Source: Apibacter raozihei
Lineage (GTDB): Bacteria; Bacteroidota; Bacteroidia; Flavobacteriales; Weeksellaceae
Reading direction: 5' to 3'
Assembly: GCF_004014855.1 (NCBI RefSeq)
Contig: NZ_CP034930.1
Coordinates: 806,001-870,000, forward strand
Length of the DNA: 64,000 nt
Shown piece by piece: positions 63,476 to 64,000 of the stretch (position 1 is its first letter; each line of letters begins with the position of its first letter). The position numbers and the translations under genes are program-made. Under the pieces are notes generated by a model. It saw only the letters and a program-made list of their open reading frames with translations, ran no database searches and was not told the DNA's origin.

Positions 63476-64000
63476 TTAATGATATTGCTGTTGATAATAT
63501 TTTTGATAAGCCCCACTGGTCACGTTCTCTAACCAGTCTTTATTAGCTAAATACCATTCAACGGTCTTATCCAGACCTTCTTCAAAAGTGACACTAGGCT
63601 TCCAGCCTAATTCCTTATTAATTTTTGTAGCATCTATGGCATAACGTAAATCATGCCCCGGGCGATCTTTTACAAACGTTATTAATTCAGCGCTCTCTCC
63701 GTTTTTCCGCCCTAATTTTTCATCCATTAAATTACATAATAAATAAACCAAATCAATGTTTTTCCACTCGTTGAACCCTCCAACATTATAATTTTCTTGG
63801 TTTTTACCTTGATGAAAAACTAAATCAATAGCTATTGCATGATCTATAACATATAGCCAATCTCTAGTATAATTTCCATCTCCATAAACCGGTAAAGGCT
63901 TTTTATTTATAATGTTATGAATCATTAAAGGAATTAATTTTTCAGGAAAATGGTTAGGTCCATAATTATTAGAGCAATTGGTAATAACGATAGGTAAACC
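63476..64000 (-). CDS. rmlB: dTDP-glucose 4,6-dehydratase RmlB (partial, N-terminus outside the window)
   Basis: The minus-strand frame is open to the window edge. It reads [100 protein letters not shown] and [19 protein letters not shown]. These are the C-terminal two-fifths of RmlB. The catalytic YxxxK and the nucleotide-binding loop are not visible here. It would provide dTDP-4-keto-6-deoxyglucose. Confidence 0.96.
   Translation of the reverse strand, partial: GLPIVITNCSNNYGPNHFPEKLIPLMIHNIINKKPLPVYGDGNYTRDWLYVIDHAIAIDLVFHQGKNQENYNVGGFNEWKNIDLVYLLCNLMDEKLGRKNGESAELITFVKDRPGHDLRYAIDATKINKELGWKPSVTFEEGLDKTVEWYLANKDWLENVTSGAYQKYYQQQYH

Overview
The window is chromosomal DNA from an AT-rich member of the Bacteroidota, almost certainly class Flavobacteriia. 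The evidence is the gldB-gldC-nadE neighbourhood (gliding/T9SS-associated genes), many Bacteroidota-type -7 boxes (TAnnTTTG), lipoproteins with CNN/CSS-like N-termini, DUF4293, and a Rho factor with a long Asn-rich insertion. A Weeksellaceae-like organism is plausible but cannot be proven from this window.

Layout. 1-6.3 kb: the 3' end of an EptA-like phosphoethanolamine transferase, then scattered small membrane or exported proteins (TPR protein, DUF6620-like protein, DoxX, lipoprotein, DUF4349). A degenerate duplicate of the DUF4349 3' end lies at 2.9-3.0 kb. 6.4-16.2 kb: a minus-strand contact-dependent (type VI secretion-like) effector island. It holds a possible adaptor, a DUF4280 PAAR-like spike, a LysM-headed peptidoglycan-hydrolase effector, and three displaced or degraded C-terminal effector modules. 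Five lipoprotein or membrane-anchored candidate immunity genes lie among them. No T6SS structural genes are in view. 16.4-16.8 kb: tRNA-Arg, tRNA-Pro and tRNA-Ser. 16.9-38 kb: conserved housekeeping genes (amiD, era, rho, ruvC, a pyrE-pyrF fusion, recJ, nadD, queE, a peroxiredoxin-thioredoxin module, ppiD, hemB, gldC, gldB, nadE, yebC, hopJ family).

38.1-46.5 kb: an R2K-type ATP-grasp gene followed by a six-gene plus-strand operon. This contains a MoxR AAA+ ATPase, a vWA-like plus beta-propeller protein, and several membrane or alpha-solenoid partners. It matches the MoxR-vWA-beta-propeller ('bpX') ternary systems predicted to act in biological conflict. 46.6-49 kb: yggS and a split 5'-nucleotidase pair.

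49.1-64 kb: a surface-polysaccharide locus. Two plus-strand genes make uronic acid nucleotides (UDP-GlcA epimerase-like and UDP-HexNAc dehydrogenase-like). Facing them is a long minus-strand cluster: rmlB, a lipoprotein, rmlA, the ABC exporter wzm/wzt, a CDP-glycerol glycerophosphotransferase and tagD. It continues with fdtA, an acetyltransferase, a KAS III homologue, a fdtB-like aminotransferase and four family-2 glycosyltransferases. Together these predict an ABC-exported glycan carrying dTDP-derived 3-amino-3,6-dideoxyhexose (Fuc3NAc-like), a uronic acid and probably phosphoglycerol.

The two regions most worth following are the effector cassette array (6.4-16.2 kb), where a 108-bp exact repeat marks the joint at which toxic tips appear to have been exchanged, and the bpX-type operon (39.0-46.5 kb). 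All assignments come from reading the sequence and from memory of the families; no database search was run.
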